Assembly (NCBI GenBank): GCA_002314445.1
Contig: DCFX01000019.1
Coordinates: 51,184-115,183, forward strand
Source of the DNA: Treponema sp. UBA1793
Lineage (GTDB): Bacteria > Spirochaetota > Spirochaetia > Treponematales > Treponemataceae
Length of the DNA: 64,000 nucleotides
Direction: 5' to 3'
Positions 27,689 to 35,313 of the stretch are shown here, in pieces (position 1 is the first letter of the stretch; the number at the start of each line of letters is the position of its first letter). The notes beneath the pieces were generated by a model. The model was not told the DNA's origin, searched no databases, and saw only the letters and a program-made list of their open reading frames with translations. A program made the translations under genes and the position numbers.

Positions 27689-28988
27689 GGAGCACCTCCG
27701 CAACAGTCATTTTAAGCACATTTCTACTTGCAGCAAACGACGCTGTAAGCGGTGCCAGTATTCCGAACAGGGCAATAACAAATACTTCTCCGGGAATAAT
27801 ACGTGCAGGTATTGATGCATACAACAGATACATCGGATTTTCCTGTACGTAAAGGGCATTTCCGGGATTAAAAACAAGAACTGCAAAATACTGTACGTAA
27901 TACATCGCATCAGCTGCAAAACGGAATATGGTCCCGATGTTTACACTTAAAAGCAGTCCCAGAACAACGCCAGCCGCGGCGCCGGTAACACCGGTGAGAA
28001 AGCCCTTCATAATAAAGATAAGCTTTATTTCGCTGCTCTTTCCCCCGACTGCGGATAAAATTGAAATTTCGCTGCTTCGTTCAAACACGAGCCGTCTCAT
28101 GCCGTTATAAATATTGACGCCGACGACAATAAAAATAAGAAACACAAGCATCATAAGCATATTCTTTTCCACGCGGAGAACGCCGAAGAACGAACGGTTA
28201 TAGACCCTCCACGATTCAGCTTTGAGTGACGGAAATTTTTTTGTAATTGCGTTTATGGTAAGACCGTCGCCAGACACCCGGCTGAGTTTTAAACCGTATG
28301 TCTTTTGAGCATCGGCTCCGAAATATTTTTCCCCGGATTCAATGCTCACGAACGCATACGAAGAGTTTATATCGGCATAGCCGGAATGGAAAATCCCCGT
28401 CACGAGAAACGTTCTGTTGCGCGACAGCAGTTCCACGTCGCTTCCGCCGCTCAGCGCAAGCAGTGTTACCGTATCTCCACGCCGTACACCAAGCGTATAT
28501 GCAAGTCCCGAGCCAAGAACGATTGTGTTTTCTTCCGCTATGTCAAATTTCCCCGTCAGCATGTTGAGTTCACGGGCAAACCCCTTGTCGGTATTCAGCA
28601 CATCGGGCGGAACTGCGCGTATTAATGCGGCTGATTGTTTTCCCCGGGCACTGACCATAAAACTTTCTGCCTCGTAAAACGGTGTTGTGGAAACAATGTT
28701 TTTTTCTGTTTTACACCACCGGACAAACTGCTGTTCAAGGCCGACGTTGTCCGCGCCGGTAACGCGTACATGATATGAGGATAATTCCATAATGGCATCT
28801 TTAAATCCCAGCTGGAATCCGTTCATGACGCTCATGACAACAATAAGCGTCATGACGCCGAAACATATACCCAAAAAAGCAAGTGCGGACGTAACAGCAG
28901 AACGTCCCGTCCGGTCGACACGGGAAAATCTGTTTGAAACAGTCAGTATCCAGCCTGTACCGTGAAGCAGACGTTTTCTACTTTTCAT
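27678..28988 (-). CDS. lolC: Lipoprotein-releasing ABC permease, LolC/LolE family
   Basis: 436 residues with the same topology as the lolE product: an N-terminal helix (ALAFLGICFGVMTLIVVMSV), a periplasmic domain of about 200 residues, and three C-terminal helices. It ends AASRNVLKMTVAEVLHDE, a typical MacB/LolCE tail. The start overlaps the preceding secreted-protein gene by 11 bp and the end overlaps lolD by 11 bp, so the lolCDE block is translationally coupled. Confidence 0.88.
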   Translation of the reverse strand: MKSRKRLLHGTGWILTVSNRFSRVDRTGRSAVTSALAFLGICFGVMTLIVVMSVMNGFQLGFKDAIMELSSYHVRVTGADNVGLEQQFVRWCKTEKNIVSTTPFYEAESFMVSARGKQSAALIRAVPPDVLNTDKGFARELNMLTGKFDIAEENTIVLGSGLAYTLGVRRGDTVTLLALSGGSDVELLSRNRTFLVTGIFHSGYADINSSYAFVSIESGEKYFGADAQKTYGLKLSRVSGDGLTINAITKKFPSLKAESWRVYNRSFFGVLRVEKNMLMMLVFLIFIVVGVNIYNGMRRLVFERSSEISILSAVGGKSSEIKLIFIMKGFLTGVTGAAAGVVLGLLLSVNIGTIFRFAADAMYYVQYFAVLVFNPGNALYVQENPMYLLYASIPARIIPGEVFVIALFGILAPLTASFAASRNVLKMTVAEVLHDE

Positions 28989-30186
28989 AGTTCCTGCTCC
29001 TTTCTATTTTATTTCCCTTCATAAAAGTCTCTTTTGCCCGCCGTCCATGGTTATATACAGTCGTAACTGTAAAGTTTTCGTCGAAGTACAGTGTGGTTGT
29101 ATATTCGTCGTTGTCCGTATATACAGTCTGCATGCGAAGCTGATTATCTTCGTAATAATAATAATCAGGCTGACAGTCCGGAATCTTGTAATCGTACAAT
29201 TCCTTCCTGACACTCTTCCCTGTCTGCCTGCTGCCGTCGTATTCGAACCTTGTAAACTCTTCTTCTGCTATTTTATTATTTCCGTTATATTTCCATAACG
29301 TACGCGTTTCCAGTCTTCTGCTTTTATCGTCGCCTATGCTGTATTCTGTCCGCGAATATATAAAACCCTTTTCATTATACAAATATTCCGTACGGGAGTC
29401 TTTCGTTTCCGTAACTGCCGAAAACGGCTTCATATCTGCGTCATTATAGTAGAAAAAATCCGTCCGGTTCTTTACCGCATCGGCGGATGTTTGTCCGACA
29501 GTCCACGATTCTTTCTTTACAAGGCGCATCATATCATCGAAAGCTTTTCGTGTCATCTTTGTGCCCTGAGAACTGACAAGCACCCGGTTTTCACTGCTGC
29601 CGGAAACTGAAAAGAATTCCGTCCCGTACGAAAACAGCCGGAGCCTGCCTTCCGCATCGCGGTACCGTCGTTCTGAAGGAGACTCATTCTGAGGGAGATT
29701 ATCAGCCGAGGAATCTTCCCCGGCTGCCGATTCTTCTGCAGCCTGCGACAATTCCTCCGGAGGCTGCATTTCAAGCTCCTCGATTTTTTCGCCGGCCTTT
29801 TCCTCCGCGGAATCTTCTATTGCCGCATTAATCCATGCATAGTCTGTCACGGTTGAAAAACTTTCTTTACTGAAAGTCGAATCTATTTTTCCGGTACAGG
29901 ACGGAACCGCATTTTCTATAAAATAAACACGATTATCATACTTTTTCCATAATATATGCAGAAGGATTTGAGCAGGATACCGGCTTACCCCGCTGTAGTT
30001 TTCAATACCCTCATAATTTGAAATTCCCGTCACATCGTACCGCAGTACTTCAAACAGAAAATCGCTGAGTTTTGTCGGTTCACCCGTGAAGAGCTCATCC
30101 TTATCTTTTGTTCCCAGCGCAGCCGCAGGCACCATTATTACAAGGAGAAAAAATACTATTAACAGCAGCGTAATTCTGTTTTTCAC
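28978..30186 (-). CDS. Secreted protein of unknown function with Tyr-rich repeats
   Basis: No family recognised. The 402 residues start with a signal peptide (about 1-23, VFFLLVIMVPAAALG). An acidic, low-complexity linker lies at about 125-175 (EEKAGEKIEELEMQPPEE). The C-terminal half contains short repeated beta-type units around Tyr and Phe (TEYLYNEKGFIYSRTEYS, TRTLWKYNGNNKIAEEEF), similar in rhythm to antitoxin/toxin-wing or RHS-like strand repeats. It sits between ftsY and lolC, 3 bp after ftsY, and could be linked to envelope biogenesis by position only. Confidence 0.75.
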   Translation of the reverse strand: MKNRITLLLIVFFLLVIMVPAAALGTKDKDELFTGEPTKLSDFLFEVLRYDVTGISNYEGIENYSGVSRYPAQILLHILWKKYDNRVYFIENAVPSCTGKIDSTFSKESFSTVTDYAWINAAIEDSAEEKAGEKIEELEMQPPEELSQAAEESAAGEDSSADNLPQNESPSERRYRDAEGRLRLFSYGTEFFSVSGSSENRVLVSSQGTKMTRKAFDDMMRLVKKESWTVGQTSADAVKNRTDFFYYNDADMKPFSAVTETKDSRTEYLYNEKGFIYSRTEYSIGDDKSRRLETRTLWKYNGNNKIAEEEFTRFEYDGSRQTGKSVRKELYDYKIPDCQPDYYYYEDNQLRMQTVYTDNDEYTTTLYFDENFTVTTVYNHGRRAKETFMKGNKIERSRNYEK

Positions 30187-30189
30187 AGA

Positions 30190-31065
30190 TTACATTCCCA
30201 AAAATCCGCGTATATACTCATCGGAATGAAACAACGAAATATCGCCGTATTTTTCGCCGTTGCAGACAAAAGCTGTCGGCAGATTCAGTTCCTTTCCTAT
30301 TGAAATTGCAATACCACCCTTTGCAGTGGAATCGTATTTTGTCAGGATAAGGGCGTCGACACCGACAGCCTCGTTAAATACTTCCGCCTGACGCAGCGCA
30401 TTCTGGCCCGTAGTCGCGTCTATGACGAGCAGCCTTTTGTAGCATCCTTCATCAGCTTTCTGTCTGCATATGCGGTCTATTTTTTCAAGTTCATGCACAA
30501 GATTTTCCTTGTTGTGCAGGCGGCCTGCCGTATCGGCTATAACAAGGCCGCTGCCTTTAGAACGCACAGCTTCAGCCGCATCATAAATGACTGCAGCCGG
30601 ATCTGCTCCATGCTGATGGCTTACGACGCGGATGCCGAGTTTTTCACCATGCACTGCAAGCTGTTCTATTGCAGCCGCGCGGAATGTATCCGCAGAAGCA
30701 AGCACTATGTTGCCCTCACCCTTGTTTTTGTACCAGTTTGCAATTTTTGCGGCACTTGTCGTCTTGCCCACACCGTTTACGCCGAGCACCATCCATATAT
30801 TCGTCTTTCCTGCAACAGGTTCAAGGATTGTCTCACGTACGTACGAAGCAAGCAGTTTTTCAAGTTCTGCGGTTACAGCCTGTTCTCCGCTTATATGATT
30901 TTTCCTGCACTCATCCCGGAGCAGACCGGTAATTTCAACCGCCGTTTTAGCCCCGACATCGCCTTCAATTAATGCATCACATAAATCATCATAGAACTGC
31001 CCATCGTTATCTGCATGAAGCCCGAACAGGCTCCGTATTCTTTCTGCAAACGACATCTTTCCCAT
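30190..31065 (-). CDS. ftsY: Signal recognition particle receptor FtsY
   Basis: The SRP receptor GTPase delivers ribosome-nascent chains to the Sec translocon. The 291 residues contain only the NG domain: G1 GVNGVGKTT (95-103), DTAGRLHNKENL (G3 region) and LTKYDSTAKGG (G4 region). The acidic A domain of E. coli FtsY is absent, as in many bacteria. The ATG overlaps the preceding stop (TAATG) and has a GGAG ribosome site 8 nt upstream. Confidence 0.95.
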   Translation of the reverse strand: MGKMSFAERIRSLFGLHADNDGQFYDDLCDALIEGDVGAKTAVEITGLLRDECRKNHISGEQAVTAELEKLLASYVRETILEPVAGKTNIWMVLGVNGVGKTTSAAKIANWYKNKGEGNIVLASADTFRAAAIEQLAVHGEKLGIRVVSHQHGADPAAVIYDAAEAVRSKGSGLVIADTAGRLHNKENLVHELEKIDRICRQKADEGCYKRLLVIDATTGQNALRQAEVFNEAVGVDALILTKYDSTAKGGIAISIGKELNLPTAFVCNGEKYGDISLFHSDEYIRGFLGM

Positions 31066-32864
31066 TATTGTACTCCATTATCAGATTTTTCTCCGCCCGC
31101 CTCTTTTTCTGCTGCGCCGCCTATTCCCCCTGAGGGGCGTTCCCCTGAAGGACTGTCGGAAGGCTCTTGAATACTTTCCTGTATTTTCGGCAGCAGTTCC
31201 GCATCGTAGTTTGAGTCATACGCCCTTGAGGGGAGCACTTTGTCTGCCGCAATAAAATAACGGATAAGTTCATAGACAAAAAAAACACCGCACCCGATTG
31301 AGATTCCTGCACATATCTGGTATGCCTTCTGCCATCCGGCAGCAGTATCGTAATCAACATATCCGTTTGTATATGCAATTGAATCGGCATAAAACGTTCC
31401 GTATGAATAAAATGTACCCATAAGCGAAATGATAAGTGCGCTGTATGAACCGTACATCCACCTGCGGCGGACGTCTATATATTTGCTTCTGTCGAACGGT
31501 TTCGCATTCACCATGAGGGTTGCATCATTCTGTATAAGATTAACAGGGACATAAAAAAATGCGGATTCGCCGTTCCCTGCTATGAACTGACCGAGAACCG
31601 GCTGGTTATTGATCTTCATTTCTACAGCAGGATATTCTTCGTCGACCGCCCCCGCTTTTGCCCCGTTTCCGTACATTGTCCCGATAAGAGGTTTTTTCAA
31701 ACGGATCAGAATCTTTCCCTGATTATCCGGCTGCATTTCAACAGAAATGTTGAACTTTCTGCTGCCTCTGAATGCATACGACGTTGAAACCTGCCTGAAA
31801 CCCGGGGAACTAAGCATTATGGAATGTATGCCGGATTCTACGATAAGATGATCGGGCAGCCGTTTGTATACAACGTCGTCTACCGTAAGCACAATTGCAG
31901 AGGCAGCCTGGGCAGGCTTTATGTCGAATGCAAGTTCAACCGGCATACTGTTCGTTATTTTCGGCGTAAGCTGCCGCGCAATGCTTACTGCAAGCGCCCT
32001 CATATCGGATATGTTGCTTACGTCGGTCACGGTTCCCACAATTTTTACACCGGGATATACAATAATCGAAACGGTCGCTGATATATATTCGCCGTAGATT
32101 GTAAGCCTGCCGGTAAGCAGCGCGTTTATTCCCGCAGCTATGACGGCATCTTCAAAATCTCTGCTTTCATATCCTTCCGCTGAGATATCTTTGCCGGCAT
32201 CAAAAAGCTGGGTAAAATCATTTTTGTATAATTTCACCTGCCTGTTTACAGCAGCCTGACTGGTGCCCGGCACAAATTGTTTTATCATCTCTTTAAAACG
32301 CGCTGCATCGTCTTTTTCTCTGTCTGAAAGGCTGTCTTCATCAACGACTTTTCCTTCGTCTATAACTGACTCCCGTTCTTTTTCGCGTTCTATATCGCCT
32401 GCAGAATCTTTTTCTGCCTCAGCTTCTTCTGCAAGATTGTCCCGGATCTGTTTTCTTATCCCGTCTATTTTTTCATCTTCCAGCTTTATAGCAGCGTCAA
32501 GTTCCTTTTTTGAATAGTCGCCAAGCACGAGAGAATCCCTTGTCTGGACTTCTTTTGAAAGCTGCAGAAAAAGGTCAAGCCGTTTTTTCTGCATATCGTA
32601 CTGCTTCTGGTCAAACTGTTCACGTGCAGAAGGAATTCTTTCCAGATTTTCGGCAAGCTGTTCAAGAATAAGTTTCGGAAGAAGTTCCGCAGCGGCTGAT
32701 GTTGCGGTTGTCTCCATTCTTTTCCGGGTGAGCGTAAATTTTTCCGCTCCTATCGTCCAGTCTGTTGACGCAGGTGACGTATCCGCGCCATACAGACTGA
32801 CAGAAAGAAAAGAAACGAGAATCAAAAGAAAAATGTATACAGATACATTACACTTCTTCGTCAT
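31065..32864 (-). CDS. Membrane/periplasmic protein with PEGA-like domain
   Basis: I chose the ATG at 32864 (599 residues), which begins a clean signal peptide (YIFLLILVSFLSVSLYGAD) and overlaps the prfB end by 17 bp; a TTG start at 32906 is also open. A strongly charged coiled-coil section (about 85-200, KLEDEKIDGIRKQIRDNLAE) precedes a segment resembling a PEGA-type surface module (LPDHLIVESGIHSIMLSSPG). Two hydrophobic segments follow (near 480-560), then a Gly/Ser/Glu-rich tail. Function unknown; envelope location is likely. It lies between prfB and ftsY. Confidence 0.7.
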   Translation of the reverse strand: MTKKCNVSVYIFLLILVSFLSVSLYGADTSPASTDWTIGAEKFTLTRKRMETTATSAAAELLPKLILEQLAENLERIPSAREQFDQKQYDMQKKRLDLFLQLSKEVQTRDSLVLGDYSKKELDAAIKLEDEKIDGIRKQIRDNLAEEAEAEKDSAGDIEREKERESVIDEGKVVDEDSLSDREKDDAARFKEMIKQFVPGTSQAAVNRQVKLYKNDFTQLFDAGKDISAEGYESRDFEDAVIAAGINALLTGRLTIYGEYISATVSIIVYPGVKIVGTVTDVSNISDMRALAVSIARQLTPKITNSMPVELAFDIKPAQAASAIVLTVDDVVYKRLPDHLIVESGIHSIMLSSPGFRQVSTSYAFRGSRKFNISVEMQPDNQGKILIRLKKPLIGTMYGNGAKAGAVDEEYPAVEMKINNQPVLGQFIAGNGESAFFYVPVNLIQNDATLMVNAKPFDRSKYIDVRRRWMYGSYSALIISLMGTFYSYGTFYADSIAYTNGYVDYDTAAGWQKAYQICAGISIGCGVFFVYELIRYFIAADKVLPSRAYDSNYDAELLPKIQESIQEPSDSPSGERPSGGIGGAAEKEAGGEKSDNGVQ

Positions 32865-33985
32865 CAGATCCGGCACTGTCCATCGGAAGCCCTTTCCACT
32901 GGGCAATAAGAAACGCGTCCATAAACTGATCTATATCGCCGTCCATAACAGCCTGAATATTACCCGATTCGCACTTTGTACGGTGATCCTTTACCATTGT
33001 ATACGGTTGAAACACATATGAGCGGATCTGGTTACCCCAGGAAATATCTTTTTTCTCACCGTTATATTTTGAATTTTCCTTTTCTTTCTGCTCGTGGTAG
33101 TATTCGTATAATTTCGATTTGAGGATGCTCATGGCAGTAGCGCGGTTCATAAGCTGGCTCCGCTCGCTCTGGCAGGCGACGACAATTCCCGTTGGTATAT
33201 GCGTAAACCGTACAGCAGATTCAGTTTTGTTCACATGCTGGCCGCCTTTGCCGCCTGAACGGTATGTGTCTACGCGGAGATCTTCCGGTCTGATATTTAC
33301 TTCAATAGTATCGTCAAGCACAGGATATACATATACGGATGAAAAAGATGTATGCCGGCGTGCGTTTGCATCAAACGGACTTATGCGTACAAGACGGTGG
33401 ATGCCGACTTCGCACTTGAGATAGCCGTATACATAGTCGCCGTCAATCTGCATGGTAATCGATTTCAATCCGCCCTCTGCCTCTTCCTGATCGACAATTT
33501 CCATTTTAAAGCCGTGACGTTCAGCCCAGCGGGAATACATACGGCTCAGCATAAACGCCCAGTCTTCCGCTTCCGTTCCGCCGGCCCCTGCATGAATGGA
33601 GAGGAAAGCGTTATTCTGATCGACTTCTCCGGAGAGCAGGTTCAGAATATTAAGTTTTTCAAATTCGTCCTTTTCGTTGTTGTACATTACACGGAGTTCC
33701 GATTCTTCGCCATTCCCGCCGCTTTCTTCTGCGAGCTCGTACATTGCTTCAAGATCATCCTGTTCCCTGAGCAGCGCACGCCAGGGTTCTACGCGGTTTT
33801 TAAGCTGTTTGATCGAATTCATCACGGCTCCGGCTTTCGCCGCATCGTTCCAGAATCCTGACGCAGTCGTAAGAGCCTCTTTTTCTGCAATTTTTTTGTC
33901 TATTGCAGCACTGTCAAAGACGCCCCCAGACATTCATAATATCCTCGCGGAGCTGAAAAATCGGCATTTTCAAATCTTCTATCAT
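32848..33985 (-). CDS. prfB: Peptide chain release factor 2, expressed by programmed +1 frameshift
   Basis: RF2 ends translation at UGA and UAA. The zero frame starts at ATG 33985, 6 nt after a GGAAGGA ribosome site, and reads 23 codons (MIEDLKMPIF then QLREDIMNVWGRL) to CTT followed by an in-frame TGA at 33916-33914. Shifting +1 at CTT TGA C continues as DSAAIDKKIAEKEALT and on to the RF2 body, giving about 378 residues. The catalytic GGQ is in YRSGGKGGQHVNKTES. The UGA-recognition tripeptide region is in the VYVYPVLDDTIEV neighbourhood. It follows the Cas2-like gene by 34 bp and is not a pseudogene. Confidence 0.95.
33913..33927 (-). promoter_or_regulatory. Programmed +1 frameshift site of prfB
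   Basis: On the minus strand a GGGGG Shine-Dalgarno-like run (33927-33923) lies 3 nt before CTT TGA C (33919-33913). This matches the classic RF2 autoregulatory signal, in which low RF2 lets the ribosome slip +1 over UGA. Confidence 0.93.
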
Positions 33986-34019
33986 AAAATATCCTTCCAT
34001 AAAATAAATATTGCAAACA

Positions 34020-34319
34020 CTATTGCGTTAACTCTGTTTCCCTGTCGTCCGGCTTAAGAATGCACCGTCTCCATTTTTTATGATGAAGCTCCGTTATTGC
34101 AAACATTCCTTTTACAGGATACTGATACATGCGCACTGTATCATAATAATTCGTTACGCGGTCTATCTCCCTCTTGAGATGAGAAAGCTGCGTGACGCCT
34201 GTATCAACACTCTCCCAGCATGCACGCTGCACTTTTCTGAACCCGTAATGAGTGAGAACGGATGCAAGAGATTTCGCTGTATCAACCCCGCCCGGATCGA
34301 GCATGACGGACACAAACAT
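34020..34319 (-). CDS. Orphan Cas2/VapD-like small protein
   Basis: The 99 residues read like the Cas2 fold: an opening hydrophobic strand with an Asp (MFVSVMLDPGG), a helix, then YGFRKVQRACWES, which parallels the Cas2 YGxRVQxSVFE strand. Next come LSHLKREIDRVTNYYDTVRMYQY, close to the Cas2 helix and final strand, and a basic tail. No cas1 gene or CRISPR repeat is in the window. The ATG sits 2-4 nt from the predicted transcription start, so the mRNA should be leaderless. It lies 34 bp before prfB at the head of the long minus-strand run. Nuclease activity is not established; VapD-type toxin or housekeeping roles are alternatives. Confidence 0.7.
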   Translation of the reverse strand: MFVSVMLDPGGVDTAKSLASVLTHYGFRKVQRACWESVDTGVTQLSHLKREIDRVTNYYDTVRMYQYPVKGMFAITELHHKKWRRCILKPDDRETELTQ

Positions 34320-34328
34320 AGTGATGTA

Positions 34329-34357
34329 AGCATAAAAGAAAGAAAGACTCTTGTCAA
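34329..34357 (-). promoter_or_regulatory. Sigma70-type promoter of the Cas2-like gene and prfB run
   Basis: TTGACA (34357-34352), a 17-bp spacer and TATGCT (34334-34329) on the minus strand. Transcription should begin near 34322, 2-4 nt before the ATG at 34319. Confidence 0.8.
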
Positions 34358-34378
34358 ATCATGCGGCCGCATTGATTT
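34356..34378. repeat. Dyad centred on ATGCGGCCGCAT between divergent promoters
   Basis: The perfect 12-bp palindrome at 34361-34372 is flanked by AAATC (34356-34360) and its complement GATTT (34374-34378), with one extra base on the right. The outer arms overlap both -35 boxes, so a protein bound here could control both genes. It is GC-rich within an AT-rich gap. Confidence 0.6.
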
Positions 34379-34400
34379 TCCTAAAACATACAGATATTAT
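34372..34400 (+). promoter_or_regulatory. Promoter of the 34408 secreted-protein gene
   Basis: TTGATT (34372-34377), 17-bp spacer, TATTAT (34395-34400). The expected start near 34407 is at or one base before the ATG at 34408, and no ribosome-binding site is present, so the mRNA appears leaderless. Confidence 0.75.
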
Positions 34401-34407
34401 ATTTTAT

Positions 34408-35313
34408 ATGAAGACTTTTTATTTGAAAGTACTTGGTGCAATTTCTGCAGCTCTCTTTTTCGTTTCCTTTTCTGCCGCGGCAGCCGACAGGCCTATCGTT
34501 ACCGATATTTCTGCGGCAGCAGGAAAAGGAAAGTTTATTACAGTTTCATGGATACTGCCGAAAACGGAAGTCACTTCGCTTCTTATATTCAGGGATACAC
34601 AGCCCATCGCTTCATATTCACAACTCGCAGGGCTTACACCGGCAGCCGTCCTTGACAGCAAAAACACAGGCTGGATGGATACAGTAACTGATTATATCGA
34701 TTATTATTATGCGGTTATCGCTGTTACCGGCCAAAAACGGTACGACATCATCATCCCGTCGATGAACGCGACTGTAAACGGCGCTCACCTGAAAATTTCC
34801 CCGAAAAAGGCAGCTCCCGACGTCGATGCCTCCGCCGCAGAAAGGCTGTATCCGGAAGGAAACATGCGAGAGACGCCCCTTCCTTATATTGATTTAATAG
34901 AAGGAATGTATACGACTGGTACTGACATGGGTAAGCCGGCGCGGGATCAGGCAAAACAGCTGGCAGGAAAATCCGGCGGGCAGAAAGCAGGGCCGCTTGA
35001 CCCGTATATTTTTGAAGAAGATCTCATATCTCCCGACGGCGGCGATGATTATTTTTTATTTGATGTGCTCAAAACGACATTCATCCGCAAAAAATATGAC
35101 GACTCAGCAGCCGCACTCGGAAAGCTGCTTGGAACGAACCGCAGCGAAGGTGTCACCCGGCGAGCAAAATTTTATCTTGGAGAATCATACTATTTCAGAG
35201 GCAGATACTCGGATGCGGTAAAAATATTCCTGTCAATTTCCGACGAGTATCCCGCCCTCACGAAAAAGTGGATAGATTCTTCTCTCGACTTCATGACGCT
35301 GTCTGCTCAGTAA
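34408..35313 (+). CDS. Secreted protein with Fn3-like and TPR-like regions
   Basis: I chose ATG 34408 (301 residues) because it begins a clean signal peptide (LGAISAALFFVSFSAAAA) and matches the promoter; an upstream in-frame ATG at 34351 would precede the promoter. The mature part opens with a beta-sandwich-like domain (FITVSWILPKTEVTSLLIFR and YIDYYYAVIAVTG), a Pro/Gly/Lys-rich middle, then helices resembling tetratricopeptide units (RAKFYLGESYYFRGRYSDAV). The stop overlaps that of the convergent TPR gene by 7 bp. Probably periplasmic scaffold; exact role unknown. Confidence 0.75.
   Translation: MKTFYLKVLGAISAALFFVSFSAAAADRPIVTDISAAAGKGKFITVSWILPKTEVTSLLIFRDTQPIASYSQLAGLTPAAVLDSKNTGWMDTVTDYIDYYYAVIAVTGQKRYDIIIPSMNATVNGAHLKISPKKAAPDVDASAAERLYPEGNMRETPLPYIDLIEGMYTTGTDMGKPARDQAKQLAGKSGGQKAGPLDPYIFEEDLISPDGGDDYFLFDVLKTTFIRKKYDDSAAALGKLLGTNRSEGVTRRAKFYLGESYYFRGRYSDAVKIFLSISDEYPALTKKWIDSSLDFMTLSAQ

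Noticed and set aside
33914..33916. In-frame TGA making prfB look truncated or pseudogenised
   Set aside because: It is the recoding stop in a textbook CTT TGA C frameshift site with an upstream GGGGG run.
34020..34319. CRISPR-Cas locus suggested by the Cas2-like protein
   Set aside because: No cas1, effector gene or regular repeat-spacer array was seen anywhere in the window.
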